21,129 nucleotides of DNA from Candidatus Desantisbacteria bacterium CG1_02_49_89 (GCA_001871075.1 MNUP01000020.1:1-21129); one strand, 5' to 3'; positions 1-6,469 are shown, numbered from the stretch's first letter. A program made the numbers and translations. The notes: generated from the sequence alone by a model not told the origin.

Positions 1-2
1 AC

Positions 3-71
3 ATAATTATTGAAGACAGTAAAAGATTGAAGAAAGCGGTTAAACTAAGTAAAGCAAAGCCCCATAAGTAA
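3..71 (+). CDS. C-terminal end of an upstream gene (5' end outside window)
   Basis: An open frame enters at the left edge and stops at TAA (69-71). It gives 22 residues, ending in a lysine-rich tail (...KLSKAKPHK). The next gene starts 40 bases later on the same strand, so this may be the last part of the gene before it in an operon. A basic tail of this kind would suit a small DNA-binding regulator such as an ArsR protein controlling the permease, but nothing diagnostic is visible. Coding status rests only on the open frame and its position. Confidence 0.35.
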   Translation: MIIEDSKRLKKAVKLSKAKPHK

Positions 72-111
72 TATTTCCTCATTTATATAATAGACGGATT
101 AAGGAGGATTT

Positions 112-1134
112 ATGCTGGCAAAACTTTTATCTGCGGGATTCCAGGCAATACTTGAATATCTTTCTGCGCACGTGCTTACCTGCCTTATCCCTGCTTTTTT
201 CATAGCGGGCGCGATATCGGTTTTTGTTTCACAGGCGTCGGTTATGCGTTATTTTGGGCCCAAGACGAACAAAATTAAGTCTTACGGGGTTGCTTCTGTG
301 TCCGGCACGATCCTTGCAGTTTGTTCCTGCACGGTGCTTCCGTTGTTTGCGGGTATATACACCATGGGCGCAGGACTTGGGCCTGCAATAGCTTTTCTTT
401 ATTCAGGGCCAGCGATAAACATCCTTGCTATTGTTTATTCGGCAAGGTTGCTGGGATTTGACATAGGCCTTGCCAGGGCAATAGGAGCAGTATCTTTTTC
501 CATTATTATAGGATTATTGATGGCGTTCTTCTTCAGGAATGAGAAAAAGAAAGAAGCGCCTGCTGTTATAATGCCTGAAGATTCGGCGGTCAAAAGCGGA
601 TGGATCACCATTGCTTATTTCGCCTCGCTTGTCTGCATACTTATTTTCGGCGCGGGGAAAAACTGGATATTGGCTGCGATTTCACTCATTGCCCTTTTCC
701 TTATTTTATATAAGTGGTTCACAAAAAAAGAAATAAAACAATGGTTTTCTGCCACATGGAACTTTGTCAAAATGGTAACCCCGTGGCTTTTAGCCGGAGT
801 ATTTATCGCCGGAATGCTGAAAGTCCTGATCCCCCAGGAAATAGTTGGCAGGCTTGTGGGGGGTAATAGTTTCATTGCCAACTTCATCGCGTCGGTATTC
901 GGCGCTTTTATGTATTTTGCCACCCTTACAGAAGTGCCGATAATAAAAGCGTTTATGGAAATGGGGATGGGTAAAGGGCCGGTGCTTGCCCTCCTGCTTG
1001 CAGGACCTACCTTGAGCCTGCCCAGCATGCTTGCCCTGGGAAAGATAATGGGCGCGAAAAAAACTATCGTGTATGTGTGCCTTGTGGTAATTATGTCAAC
1101 CTTTGCCGGCATGGTTTTCGGATTAATCCGGTAG
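112..1134 (+). CDS. COG0701/DUF318 (ArsP/YraQ-like) inner-membrane permease, full length
   Basis: A 340-residue polytopic membrane protein with about eight to ten hydrophobic segments in two related halves, split by a charged cytoplasmic loop near residues 142-162. The first half carries CSC at residues 71-73 followed by a short proline-containing stretch, then a GPAINIL motif near 99-105. The second half repeats the pattern with TEVPI and AGPTLSLPS. This is the layout of the COG0701 permeases, which include the organoarsenical exporter ArsP and metal-efflux relatives, so export of a thiol-reactive metal or metalloid is plausible but the substrate cannot be read. The ATG follows a strong AAGGAGGA (101-108), and a TATAAT lies at 86-91 without a good -35. 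It leads a run of same-strand redox genes. Confidence is high for the family and low for the substrate. Confidence 0.9.
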   Translation: MLAKLLSAGFQAILEYLSAHVLTCLIPAFFIAGAISVFVSQASVMRYFGPKTNKIKSYGVASVSGTILAVCSCTVLPLFAGIYTMGAGLGPAIAFLYSGPAINILAIVYSARLLGFDIGLARAIGAVSFSIIIGLLMAFFFRNEKKKEAPAVIMPEDSAVKSGWITIAYFASLVCILIFGAGKNWILAAISLIALFLILYKWFTKKEIKQWFSATWNFVKMVTPWLLAGVFIAGMLKVLIPQEIVGRLVGGNSFIANFIASVFGAFMYFATLTEVPIIKAFMEMGMGKGPVLALLLAGPTLSLPSMLALGKIMGAKKTIVYVCLVVIMSTFAGMVFGLIR

Positions 1135-1167
1135 ATAAAAAGTAAAGTGGTTTAATAAGGAGAAAAT

Positions 1168-1500
1168 ATGGCTAAGGTTAAAACAAATATAGAAGCAGGG
1201 GTATGCGGTTTTAAAACCGAAGTAACTGCAAATTCGGAAGATACGCAGAATGTAAGCTTTAATATTGTCACGGACTGCGAAAAAATAGGAAAACTGGCAA
1301 AGGAATTGACTGAAGTGGACGCGTATAACGAAATAAAAGAAGGATTTGAAGGAAAATTATACGGCATAATAAGAAAAAACCTTACGGGCTGCTGTTCCGG
1401 CTGTGCGGTCCCTGTCGGAATTTTCAAAACAATGCAGGTAGCTGCGAACCTTGCGCTCCTGAAAGACATAACTATAAAAATGAAAAAGGAGGAACAGTGA
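1168..1500 (+). CDS. Small cysteine-rich protein, uncharacterised (possibly DUF6951-type)
   Basis: A 110-residue soluble protein preceded by AAGGAG. Cysteines lie at residues 13, 37, 75, 76 and 79; the last three form a CCSGC cluster followed by AVPVGIFK. There is no signal peptide, so it should be cytoplasmic. The cluster could bind a metal or metalloid, or act in thiol exchange. Its stop codon overlaps the GTG start of the next mini-thioredoxin gene, so the two are translationally coupled. I recognise it only as a conserved small companion of COG0701 permeases and redox proteins; no reaction can be assigned. The family name is from memory and uncertain. Confidence 0.75.
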   Translation: MAKVKTNIEAGVCGFKTEVTANSEDTQNVSFNIVTDCEKIGKLAKELTEVDAYNEIKEGFEGKLYGIIRKNLTGCCSGCAVPVGIFKTMQVAANLALLKDITIKMKKEEQ

Positions 1501-1736
1501 AAATTGAGATACTCGGAACAGGCTGCCCGAAGTGCAAGAAAGTAACTGAAAACGCGGAAGCGGCAGTAAAAGAATTGGGTATTGATGTTGAAATTGTAAA
1601 GGTGCAGGAAATAAATGAAATAATGAAGCGAGGAGTTATGCTCACGCCGGCGATTGCCATTGAAGGCGAGGTCAAGGCTTCGGGAAAAATCCCAAGTGTG
1701 GATGAGATTAAAAAGTGGCTTGAAGAGAAAAAATAA
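1497..1736 (+). CDS. Mini-thioredoxin (redox-active disulfide protein 2 family)
   Basis: A 79-residue single thioredoxin fold. The N-terminal strand leads straight into GTGCPKC, with active cysteines at residues 10 and 13. A cis-proline-like motif (LTPAIAI) and a final helix follow. The length and the GCPKC motif match the small glutaredoxin-like proteins often found beside COG0701 permeases. It would donate electrons in the cytoplasm to a disulfide or metal-thiol partner, probably a neighbour in this cassette. The GTG start overlaps the preceding TGA (GTGA), with AAGGAGG just upstream at 1486-1492, which supports this start. The stop codon is followed immediately by a C-rich palindromic repeat. 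Confidence 0.88.
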   Translation: MKIEILGTGCPKCKKVTENAEAAVKELGIDVEIVKVQEINEIMKRGVMLTPAIAIEGEVKASGKIPSVDEIKKWLEEKK

Positions 1737-1878
1737 CCCCCGCCCTTCCCTCCCCCGCTCCGAAGGAGTCCGCATGACTCTTCGGTCCGATGACTCCGAA
1801 AGGACGGAGTATACGGACTCTTCGGAGAGTTCATCGGACTTGTGGGGAGGGATAAAGGAAGGGGGAAGAAGGGGGATT
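1737..1878. repeat. Composite long inverted repeat with C-rich and G-rich arms
   Basis: The left arm (1737-1757, cccccgcccttccctccccc type) is complementary in outline to the right arm (1843-1877, ggggaggg...ggaaggggg). The loop holds a second layer of palindromes built from TCCGAAGGA, GACTC and CTTCGG words. The right arm shares an exact 18-base stretch with a second copy at 5161-5178. Loop bases 1759-1785 match 25 of 27 bases of 17820-17846 on the other strand. The element starts at the base after the stop codon of the mini-thioredoxin gene. It looks like one repeat inserted inside another. Confidence 0.7.
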
Positions 1879-1879
1879 T

Positions 1880-1932
1880 GTAGCGGTGCGACGTTTCGTC
1901 GCACAATAAATGTAATGGCAGAGTTTACTCTG
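1880..1932 (+). repeat. Pair of REP-like palindromes with GTAG and GTAA heads
   Basis: A GTAG tetranucleotide at 1880-1883 precedes a perfect 8-bp hairpin (GTGCGACG, loop TTT, CGTCGCAC, 1886-1904). A second unit has GTAA at 1912-1915 and a 6-bp hairpin (CAGAGT, TT, ACTCTG, 1919-1932). The second hairpin ends just upstream of the ribosome-binding site of the next gene and may influence its translation. The first 12 bases of the first unit are identical to the repeat at 12019-12030. Confidence 0.7.
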
Positions 1933-1943
1933 AGGAGGTTGAA

Positions 1944-2426
1944 ATGTCTGCTCAACACGAATTTAGAAAGCTCATTTTCATTTTCTGCGGGCTGTGCATA
2001 ATTTGTTTTATGCCTAACGGTTTGTTTGCGGCTCAGGCGAAAAGCTCCAAGGCCTCCAAACCGGAAACCAAAACAGTTGCAGCAAAAGACCTGCAGCAAA
2101 AAACGGTTAAAAAAACCGCGGATGAAACTCCGGTTGCGCCCAAAATAAAGGTTACCTTCGTGGAACTGGGTTCTGTGGGATGCATTCCCTGCAAGATGAT
2201 GCAGCCGATAATGAAGGAAATAGAAAAAGAGTACAAAGATCAGGTAAGGGTTATTTTTTACGATGTCTGGGAGCCGGACGGCAGGCCCTATGCCGAGAAA
2301 TACAAAATCCGCGTTATCCCGACACAGGTCTTTCTTGACGAAAACGGCAAGGAATATTTCAGGCACGAGGGTTTTTTTCCCAAAGAAGAATTAATTGAAG
2401 TTCTAAAGGAGAAGGGGGTAAAATAA
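1944..2426 (+). CDS. Secreted or membrane-anchored thioredoxin-fold protein with CIPC
   Basis: A 160-residue protein. A hydrophobic N-terminal segment (about residues 9-29) forms a signal peptide or anchor, followed by a lysine-rich linker (31-66). The thioredoxin domain has an active-site CIPC at 80-83 and a VIPT cis-proline loop near 125. The ATG follows GAGGAGG. It should act outside the cytoplasmic membrane as a thiol oxidoreductase. The adjacent CcdA-like protein could pass electrons to it from cytoplasmic thioredoxin, as in known CcdA-ResA and DsbD-type pathways. Which substrate it reduces is unknown; the context suggests a thiol-bound metal(loid) or a permease or secreted partner. Confidence 0.88.
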   Translation: MSAQHEFRKLIFIFCGLCIICFMPNGLFAAQAKSSKASKPETKTVAAKDLQQKTVKKTADETPVAPKIKVTFVELGSVGCIPCKMMQPIMKEIEKEYKDQVRVIFYDVWEPDGRPYAEKYKIRVIPTQVFLDENGKEYFRHEGFFPKEELIEVLKEKGVK

Positions 2427-2428
2427 CA

Positions 2429-3127
2429 ATGATGGCTCTATTCGGATGGCTTACCAAGGCAGTTGGATCATCGCCCGCCATTGCATTGTCCGCTTCTTTT
2501 ATCTGGGGGGTATTGAGCATAATCCTCAGCCCCTGCCACCTTGCCAGCATACCTCTTATTGTCGGATTTATTGACGAGCAGGGCAGGATTCCAACGCGCA
2601 GGGCATTCTGGATATCTCTGCTTTTTGCATCGGGCATCCTTGCAAGCATTGCAATTGTCGGGTTTGTGACCGCAATGCTGGGCAGGATGATGGGAGATGT
2701 GGGAAAATACGGAAATTATTTTGTTGCCGTGATTTTCTTTCTTGTGGGGCTTCATCTTCTTGACGTGATCCCGATGCCCTGGTCAGGGCCAAGCGGGAGT
2801 AAATTCAAAGGCAAGGGAATGCTTGGCGCCTTTCTTTTAGGGCTTATTTTCGGCATAGCCCTGGGTCCCTGCACTTTTGCTTATATGGCGCCGATGCTCA
2901 GCATTACATTCAAGCTTGCGGCAACCAGGCTTGCTTATGGCATATCCCTGCTTCTTGCCTACGGGATAGGGCATTGCTCTGTGATAGTCCTTGCCGGGAC
3001 AAGCGCTGAAATGGTCCAGCGCCTTTTAAACTGGAATGAAAAATCAAAGGGAACGATCATCGCAAAAAAAATCTGCGGGATACTGGTAATTCTGGGCGGG
3101 ATATATCTTGTTCTAACAAGCAGATAA
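2429..3127 (+). CDS. CcdA-family transmembrane electron carrier
   Basis: A 232-residue protein with about six transmembrane helices. The two redox cysteines of the CcdA/DsbD-beta fold are visible: LSPCHLAS (Cys36) in the first core helix and LGPCTFAY (Cys148) in the fourth. Proteins of this family carry reducing equivalents from cytoplasmic thioredoxin to an extracytoplasmic thioredoxin-like partner. The gene lies 2 bases after the secreted CIPC thioredoxin, the expected partner. ATG 2429 is followed at once by a second ATG, and either could start. No cytochrome c maturation genes are nearby, so a role in this metal/redox cassette is more likely than haem attachment. Confidence 0.88.
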   Translation: MMALFGWLTKAVGSSPAIALSASFIWGVLSIILSPCHLASIPLIVGFIDEQGRIPTRRAFWISLLFASGILASIAIVGFVTAMLGRMMGDVGKYGNYFVAVIFFLVGLHLLDVIPMPWSGPSGSKFKGKGMLGAFLLGLIFGIALGPCTFAYMAPMLSITFKLAATRLAYGISLLLAYGIGHCSVIVLAGTSAEMVQRLLNWNEKSKGTIIAKKICGILVILGGIYLVLTSR

Positions 3128-3192
3128 GAACCTCTGCGAGAACCTTGTTGCTCGTTAGCGTGGTCGATAAAAAGTCGCAATAGAAGGAATAA

Positions 3193-3642
3193 GTGGCTAA
3201 ACAAAAGATGAAGGCAAGTAAATGCGCGTGCGGGAGCGCCGGCGCAATGGTTTTTGCATGCAGCGGCGGTTCTAACGTGGGGCAGATAGCAAACGATGCG
3301 GCAGTCAGGCTTAACGATCAGGGTACCGCAAAACTTTATTGTCTTGTAGGCGCTGTTTCGCACATACCGGGGATGGTAAAAGGGGCGGAATCAGCAGAAT
3401 ATATAATAGCCATTGACGGCTGCCCTGTAGGATGCGCAAAGAAAGCCCTTGAGCATTTGAAATTAAAAATTGATGAATATATTGTTGTAACCGAAAAAGG
3501 CATAAAGAAAACGTATGATCTGCATCCGCGGAAGGCTGATATTGATAAAATATTAAAAAAACATTATTGGAGAAAAGAATGGAAAAAAAGTTTGTGCTTG
3601 CGTTTGAAGAAAAGGAATGGCAGGAAGTGCAGAGAATCGTGA
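3193..3642 (+). CDS. DGC-domain putative zinc-binding protein
   Basis: A 149-residue cytoplasmic protein with cysteines at residues 11, 13, 23, 50, 77 and 81. It has a FACSGGSNVG motif near 21-30 and the hallmark DGCPVGC near 76-81, which identifies the DGC family of putative metal-binding proteins. Its function is unknown, but it recurs beside COG0701 permeases and thioredoxin-like genes. The GTG start is supported by AGAAGGA at 3182-3188. The C-terminal 20 or so residues are very basic and overlap the next gene by 64 bases in another frame, which is long for a bacterial overlap. A compact family member could end near residue 120, so the tail may be a late read-through acquisition. Confidence 0.83.
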   Translation: MAKQKMKASKCACGSAGAMVFACSGGSNVGQIANDAAVRLNDQGTAKLYCLVGAVSHIPGMVKGAESAEYIIAIDGCPVGCAKKALEHLKLKIDEYIVVTEKGIKKTYDLHPRKADIDKILKKHYWRKEWKKSLCLRLKKRNGRKCRES

Positions 3643-3779
3643 TAGACAGAGATAAAGACGCTGCGCTGCAATTACTAAAAGACTCTGTTAAAAAGATTGA
3701 AAGGCAGTCAGAGGGCGGGTGCAAGCCTGCGTTTGAAGTAGAAGGGCTCAAGTCCAATGTAAGGAAGTACGGCGGTTAA
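3579..3779 (+). CDS. Small unknown protein, 66 residues
   Basis: The likely start is ATG 3579, with GGAG at 3569-3572. An in-frame TTG at 3567 would add only four residues and has no better site. The protein is mainly helical and charged with one cysteine (GGCKPAF near the C-terminus), and no domain is recognisable. Its first 64 bases overlap the end of the DGC gene, and its TAA touches the ATG of the Fe-S gene (TAAATG), so it sits in a tightly packed operon. Operon position and a ribosome-binding site support that it is real. Confidence 0.6.
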   Translation: MEKKFVLAFEEKEWQEVQRIVIDRDKDAALQLLKDSVKKIERQSEGGCKPAFEVEGLKSNVRKYGG

Positions 3780-4334
3780 ATGGATGCGCTGCTTCACAGC
3801 ATTACGATTACCAATGCCCTGCCCTGTCTTGCAGACCCCGTATTAATACGCGTCTGGGCGGATTTTTCAGATGACATAAGCGGGATAATGCCATACCTTA
3901 ATGCCGTGGTGCCGGGGATAATATACAATCCTAACGGCCTTTCGGTCACAATAAAACGGGGCGGAAGATTGATAACCGCCTATGCGGGTCAGATCGCAAT
4001 AGGAAAATTGGCTGATATTAACGATGCGCACCGGACCCTTGAGTGGTTTAAGGACCTGGTTAATGATACTTTCGCAAAAAAAGACAAAATTACCCCGGTA
4101 TATGAAAGGCGTAAAACCCTTAGCGCAGTTGACATATATAAATTACTCCCGGGTGAGAACTGCGGTAAATGCGGGGTCCCTACCTGCCTTGCGGTTATCA
4201 CCCAAATTCTTTCGGGAGATTTCAATATTATGAAATGCGGCCCGCTCTTCGGCGCTGAATTCCGGGACAGACGCAAAGAACTGCTGCGCATCCTGCAGGC
4301 AGCGGGCTACGAGGTACCCGGGGAATTTCTTTAA
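3780..4334 (+). CDS. 4Fe-4S cluster protein with an RnfB/AcsC-type cysteine motif
   Basis: A 184-residue soluble protein. The N-terminal part (about 1-95) is a mixed alpha/beta region that I do not recognise. The C-terminal domain has cysteines at 128, 131, 136 and 153 (Cx2Cx4Cx16C, ENCGKCGVPTC...KCGP), the pattern of the Fe-S domain found in RnfB, the corrinoid/Fe-S protein of the acetyl-CoA pathway and related electron carriers. It probably holds one 4Fe-4S cluster and passes electrons in the cytoplasm. It starts directly after the previous stop codon. Membership of a thiol/metal cassette suggests it links metabolic electrons to that system, which is inference. Confidence 0.8.
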   Translation: MDALLHSITITNALPCLADPVLIRVWADFSDDISGIMPYLNAVVPGIIYNPNGLSVTIKRGGRLITAYAGQIAIGKLADINDAHRTLEWFKDLVNDTFAKKDKITPVYERRKTLSAVDIYKLLPGENCGKCGVPTCLAVITQILSGDFNIMKCGPLFGAEFRDRRKELLRILQAAGYEVPGEFL

Positions 4335-4349
4335 AATGGAGGTAGGACT

Positions 4350-4664
4350 ATGCGTATCTTCGATATTCAGAAAATAAAGGCGTATCCTTATGAGGAAAGA
4401 GAAAAGAACGTGTTATACGCCTGTAAAGACTTCAAGACAAGAATTATTCAATTGCTACCGGGAAAAGAGATTCCTTCCTGTGATATGCCGTCCTGGGTCC
4501 TATTTTTATGCCTCAGGGGAGAAGCACGAATACAGATTAACTCAAAGAAAAAAGTTATCAGAAAAGGCCAGCTGCTGATCAGTGAACCGGGGAAATTCTC
4601 TATGAAAACAGAAAAAGGAGTGCGGATAATCGGCGTTCAGATTCCGGAGGGTAAAAATGTTTAG
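4350..4664 (+). CDS. Cupin-fold protein
   Basis: A 104-residue protein with a short beta-rich core. FKTRIIQLLPGKEIP, a LRGEARI turn, KKVIRKGQ and an ISEPGK motif follow the usual two-motif cupin layout. The classical metal-binding histidines are absent: motif 1 has cysteine and aspartate (SCDMPSW) where HxH would lie. It may therefore be a sensor or binding domain, not an enzyme. The ATG follows a good ribosome-binding site (GGAGG). The end overlaps the next permease gene by 8 bases, giving translational coupling to it. Confidence 0.75.
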   Translation: MRIFDIQKIKAYPYEEREKNVLYACKDFKTRIIQLLPGKEIPSCDMPSWVLFLCLRGEARIQINSKKKVIRKGQLLISEPGKFSMKTEKGVRIIGVQIPEGKNV

Positions 4665-5133
4665 CTTTGTAATTTCGTTAATAGCCATAATTTTTCTAAT
4701 AGTTTCAGCTGTTTCCAGCCGCGAAAAAACCCTGCTTGCGCTTAAAACTGCCGGCAAAACAGCCGCGGGAATACTTCCGTTCCTGCTTATAATAATTGTC
4801 ATCATCGGGTTCCTGCTGACCTTTGTGCCGCCGCATGTTATAGCATCGCTTATCGGCAGGCGCGCGGGATTCTGGGGCGTTCTTATCGCGTCAATAATTG
4901 GATCAATACTCCTCGTCCCCCACTTCGTGGCAGCGCCGCTGGCAGCGTCCTTGCTGCACCAGGGAGCGGGAATACCTGCAATAGCGGCATTTGTAACAAC
5001 CCTTGTAATGGTAGGGATAGTCACCATGCCGATGGAAATGGAAGTGATGGGCAGGAAATTTACTATATGGCGCAATCTCCTCAGTTTTGGGTTTGCCCTG
5101 CTGATAGCGCTGATAATGGGGGCATTACTGTGA
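4657..5133 (+). CDS. COG0701-type half-permease, first half
   Basis: A 158-residue membrane protein with about five hydrophobic helices. GILPFLLIIIVIIGFLL and a GSILLVPHFVAAPLAAS stretch match one half of the DUF318 permease fold. With the next gene (172 residues), the pair adds up to about the length of the full permease at the window start (340 residues). Adjacent half-size permeases are a known arrangement in this family, so a heterodimer is likely. The TGA stop at 5131-5133 is immediately followed by a C-rich palindrome. The conserved CSC of the full-length protein is missing here, so the transport residues may differ. Confidence 0.83.
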   Translation: MFSFVISLIAIIFLIVSAVSSREKTLLALKTAGKTAAGILPFLLIIIVIIGFLLTFVPPHVIASLIGRRAGFWGVLIASIIGSILLVPHFVAAPLAASLLHQGAGIPAIAAFVTTLVMVGIVTMPMEMEVMGRKFTIWRNLLSFGFALLIALIMGALL

Positions 5134-5179
5134 AATCCCCCTCAATCCCCCTTTTGTAAAGGGGGAAGAAGGGGGATTA
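5133..5179. repeat. C/G-rich palindrome abutting a stop codon
   Basis: AATCCCCC at 5134-5141 pairs with GGGGGATT at 5171-5178, and inside it CCCCCTTT (5147-5154) pairs with AAAGGGGG (5158-5165) around TTG. The repeat starts within the stop codon context of the first half-permease. Its left arm (5133-5155) is identical over 23 bases to 5708-5730, and its right arm shares 18 bases with 1861-1878. As RNA it would form a strong hairpin between the two half-permease genes. Confidence 0.8.
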
Positions 5180-5189
5180 GGAAATTGAG

Positions 5190-5708
5190 ATGTCTACTCG
5201 GCAAAAAAAGTTATTAGGGCAATATTGCATATTCTTCGGGCTTGCCGCTCTTACACTGCTGATCTACAGGTGGCAGCCGGGAAAGGCAATTTCAATATGG
5301 AAAACTTCCGGGAACTATTTTTTTGAAATGCTCGGGATCCTTCCTTCCATACTTATACTGCTGGGACTTATGGATGCCTGGGTCCCAAAGAAAATTATAG
5401 AAAGGTTATTGGGAAAAGATTCCGGGATAAGCGGTATCGGGGTTGCAATTTTGGCAGGTACCGCCGCGGCAGGACCCCTTTACGTTGCTTTTCCTGTGGC
5501 CGCGTCTTTATTAAAAAAGGGGGCGCGTATTTCAAATGTGGCGATCTTTCTTTGTTCCTGGGCAGCCATAAAAATACCTATGGTCATGTTTGAAATCAAA
5601 TTCCTCGGATGGCAATTTACCGGTTTGCGGTTATTGCTTACGGTTCCAAGCGCGATTTTTATCGGCTTGATAATGGAAAAGGCCCTTACGCCGAAGGCGG
5701 CACATTAA
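5190..5708 (+). CDS. COG0701-type half-permease, second half
   Basis: A 172-residue membrane protein with about five helices. It contains GILPSILILLGLMDAW, an LAGTAAAGPLYVAFPVAAS stretch equivalent to the pore-facing loop of the family, and a short charged tail. It is best read as the partner of the preceding half-permease. The ATG is preceded by a weak site (AGGAAATTGAG). The gene is bracketed on both sides by direct copies of the same C-rich repeat arm (5133-5155 and 5708-5730), so it could have been inserted, or duplicated and trimmed, by recombination between repeats. It is the last gene before a terminator. Confidence 0.83.
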   Translation: MSTRQKKLLGQYCIFFGLAALTLLIYRWQPGKAISIWKTSGNYFFEMLGILPSILILLGLMDAWVPKKIIERLLGKDSGISGIGVAILAGTAAAGPLYVAFPVAASLLKKGARISNVAIFLCSWAAIKIPMVMFEIKFLGWQFTGLRLLLTVPSAIFIGLIMEKALTPKAAH

Positions 5709-5800
5709 AATCCCCCTCAATCCCCCTTTTACAATCTCGATGCTTTGATGCGGGATCCCGTACCGAAAGGTCGGGAAGGGGGGAATGAGGTGGATTAGGA
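5707..5800. repeat. Second C/G-rich inverted repeat with an inserted loop
   Basis: The left arm is the same 23 bases as the copy at 5133. The right arm (about 5773-5800) is degraded but still G-rich and ends in the same GATTAGGA. The loop carries extra DNA with a perfect CGGGATCCCG palindrome (5751-5760) and an ACCGAAAGGTCGG stem. It therefore looks like the repeat at 5133 plus a nested insertion. It overlaps the TAA of the second half-permease. Confidence 0.7.
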
Positions 5801-5909
5801 AGTTTTAGCTCCCGTTCTTTACAAGAGCCTGCTTTTGGCAAGTAAGTGAGCCTACTTTTGGTAGTTCCCTGTAAATTTTCAGTATAAATCCTATCGGCAT
5901 AAAGATAAC
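5801..5909. repeat. Non-coding stretch with a dispersed repeat (5819-5864)
   Basis: No gene is visible between 5709 and 6028. The segment 5819-5841 (ttacaagagcct, then gcttttggcaa) recurs on the other strand at 13181-13205 with few changes. A partial second unit (gagcctacttttgg) lies at 5849-5862. The remaining bases show nothing beyond the flanking palindrome, terminator and promoter that are listed separately. Confidence 0.55.
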
Positions 5910-5940
5910 AAAAACTACTATTCTTGCAGTAGTTTTTTTG
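5910..5940 (+). terminator. Rho-independent terminator closing the redox/permease cassette
   Basis: The stem AAAACTACT (5911-5919) pairs with AGTAGTTTT (5928-5936) around the loop ATTCTTGC, and the T run continues to 5939. This is a normal intrinsic terminator shape with a modest-GC stem. It separates the permease cassette from the arsR promoter. Confidence 0.7.
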
Positions 5941-5958
5941 TTTTTATTTACAAAAAAC

Positions 5959-6006
5959 TTGACAAAATAAAAAAATTGTGATATTATGTATGTATAATCG
6001 TTTATA
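5959..6006 (+). promoter_or_regulatory. arsR promoter with an overlapping dyad operator
   Basis: A perfect -35 (TTGACA, 5959-5964), a 17-base spacer and TATTAT (5982-5987) make a good sigma-70-like promoter. Just downstream, TATAA (5993-5997) and TTATA (6002-6006) form an inverted repeat around TCGT, spanning the expected transcription start. ArsR repressors typically bind AT-rich dyads in this position and release when As(III) binds. Autoregulation of the whole ars operon from here is the likely arrangement. Operator assignment is inference. Confidence 0.65.
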
Positions 6007-6028
6007 GGTATATAGGCGGGGGGTAAAC

Positions 6029-6385
6029 ATGAAAGATGAATTAAGTTTATTTAGGTGCTTATCAGACGAAACACGCCTGAGGATCATGCTGCTGTTATCA
6101 ATAAAAGAACTATGTGTCTGTCAGTTAGAATGGGCTTTAGAATTAATTCAGGCAAAGGTATCTCGCCATTTAACTGTGCTGAAAAACGCCGGGCTTGTCC
6201 GGGATAGGCGTGATGGTTTATGGATATATTATTCTTTAACTAAACCCAGAAACGAACTGGAAAAAATCATCCATAAATATCTTAGAAAATATTTAACAAC
6301 AAAACACAACCTATTCAAGAAGGATATTACAAACATGAAAAAGTGTGTTGTAAAACCATTAAAAAAAATAGCAACCAGGAAATAA
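6029..6385 (+). CDS. arsR: ArsR/SmtB-family As(III)-responsive repressor
   Basis: A 118-residue winged-helix protein. LSDETRLRIMLLL and then the ELCVCQL motif (Cys29 and Cys31) lie at the start of the recognition region. The helix AKVSRHLTVLKNAGLV is followed by the wing DRRDGLWIYYSL. ELCVC is the classical As(III)/Sb(III) site of the ArsR type found in E. coli plasmids. A further cysteine occurs in the basic tail (KKCVVKP). The start follows GGGGGG spaced about 6 bases from the ATG. It is the first gene behind a promoter with a dyad, so it most likely represses its own operon. Confidence 0.92.
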   Translation: MKDELSLFRCLSDETRLRIMLLLSIKELCVCQLEWALELIQAKVSRHLTVLKNAGLVRDRRDGLWIYYSLTKPRNELEKIIHKYLRKYLTTKHNLFKKDITNMKKCVVKPLKKIATRK

Positions 6386-6469
6386 TTCCATAAAGCATAT
6401 TTTGGGTTGTTGCCAAATATTGTAAAAAAAGCACAAAAGCCGTAAGAATTTTAAGAGGGGGTGAGGTTG

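Noticed and set aside
1152-2366. A 404-residue minus-strand open frame
   Set aside because: It lies opposite four well-supported genes and has no ribosome-binding site or recognisable domain.
4657-5708. Half-permeases as a single frameshifted gene
   Set aside because: Each half has its own start and stop; they are separated by a 56-base palindrome-containing spacer, and two-gene forms of the family are known.
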